Assembly: GCA_900556765.1 (NCBI GenBank)
Contig: USQH01000025.1
Span: 1 to 14,259 of the forward strand
DNA: 14,259 nucleotides
Direction: 5' to 3'
Source of the DNA: an uncultured Oscillospiraceae bacterium
Lineage (GTDB): Bacteria > Bacillota > Clostridia > Oscillospirales > Acutalibacteraceae
The notes beneath the pieces are model-generated. The model did not search any database. It had not been told where the DNA came from and saw nothing but the letters and a program-made list of their open reading frames with translations. Shown here piece by piece: positions 14,241-14,259 of this stretch. Made by a program: the position numbers and the translations under genes. How positions within the stretch are numbered: the first letter of the stretch is position 1; each line of letters begins with the position of its first letter.

Positions 14241-14259
14241 CATGATCGCATGATCCCGA
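14233..14259. repeat. Alternative arm and CATGATC direct repeat at the window edge
   Basis: TCCCGA at 14254-14259 is complementary to TCGGGA at 14233-14238, which is one arm of the terminator stem. Between them CATGATC occurs twice (14241-14247 and 14249-14255), one base apart. On the minus strand this outer arm would be transcribed first and could compete with the terminator fold. The window ends here, so the full structure cannot be judged. Confidence 0.4.

Noticed and set aside
1..14259. CRISPR arrays, tRNA or rRNA genes, insertion sequences, phage genes
   Set aside because: Searched by eye; no regularly spaced repeats, no cloverleaf-like segments and no transposase or integrase-like proteins were found.

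Overview
The window looks like chromosomal DNA from a member of the Clostridia, most plausibly an Oscillospirales-type gut bacterium. The reasons are the gene set, the strong AGGAGG-type ribosome binding sites, the use of ATG, GTG and TTG starts, a T-box leader and moderate GC content. The taxonomic call is inference; no rRNA or tRNA is present to anchor it.

Layout. Positions 1-987 hold an open reading frame entering from the left edge. It joins the C-terminus of a CorC/HlyC (CNNM-type) membrane protein to the C-terminal part of an unrelated, probably extracytoplasmic protein. A sharp change in codon usage near 262-318 suggests an assembly chimera, or less likely a real fusion. A PhoB-type response regulator (1005-1712) and a PhoR-type sensor kinase (1817-3292) follow. 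The kinase overlaps a DUF1385/YqhQ membrane protein (3285-4493), which overlaps prmC (4490-5329, GTG start). A promoter inside the end of prmC precedes recA (5364-6512), then recX (one-base overlap), rimO and pgsA, all closely packed on the + strand.

After pgsA a new promoter drives a roughly 300-base T-box leader with a cysteine (UGC) specifier, a UGGA tRNA-acceptor bulge and an exactly matched antiterminator/terminator pair. It controls cysE (TTG start) and cysS, so cysteine synthesis and charging of tRNA-Cys respond together to uncharged tRNA-Cys. A strong hairpin terminator closes this operon and probably also serves the convergent operon.

From 11673 to the right edge everything lies on the minus strand: an ECF-type sigma factor, a single-pass membrane protein in the usual anti-sigma position, and a DUF4349 lipoprotein. 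They form one operon with its own promoter at 14185-14212, just downstream of a terminator hairpin that may have an alternative pairing partner at the window edge. This three-gene envelope-sensing cassette is the least characterised unit here. I see no CRISPR array, phage, insertion sequence or other mobile element.
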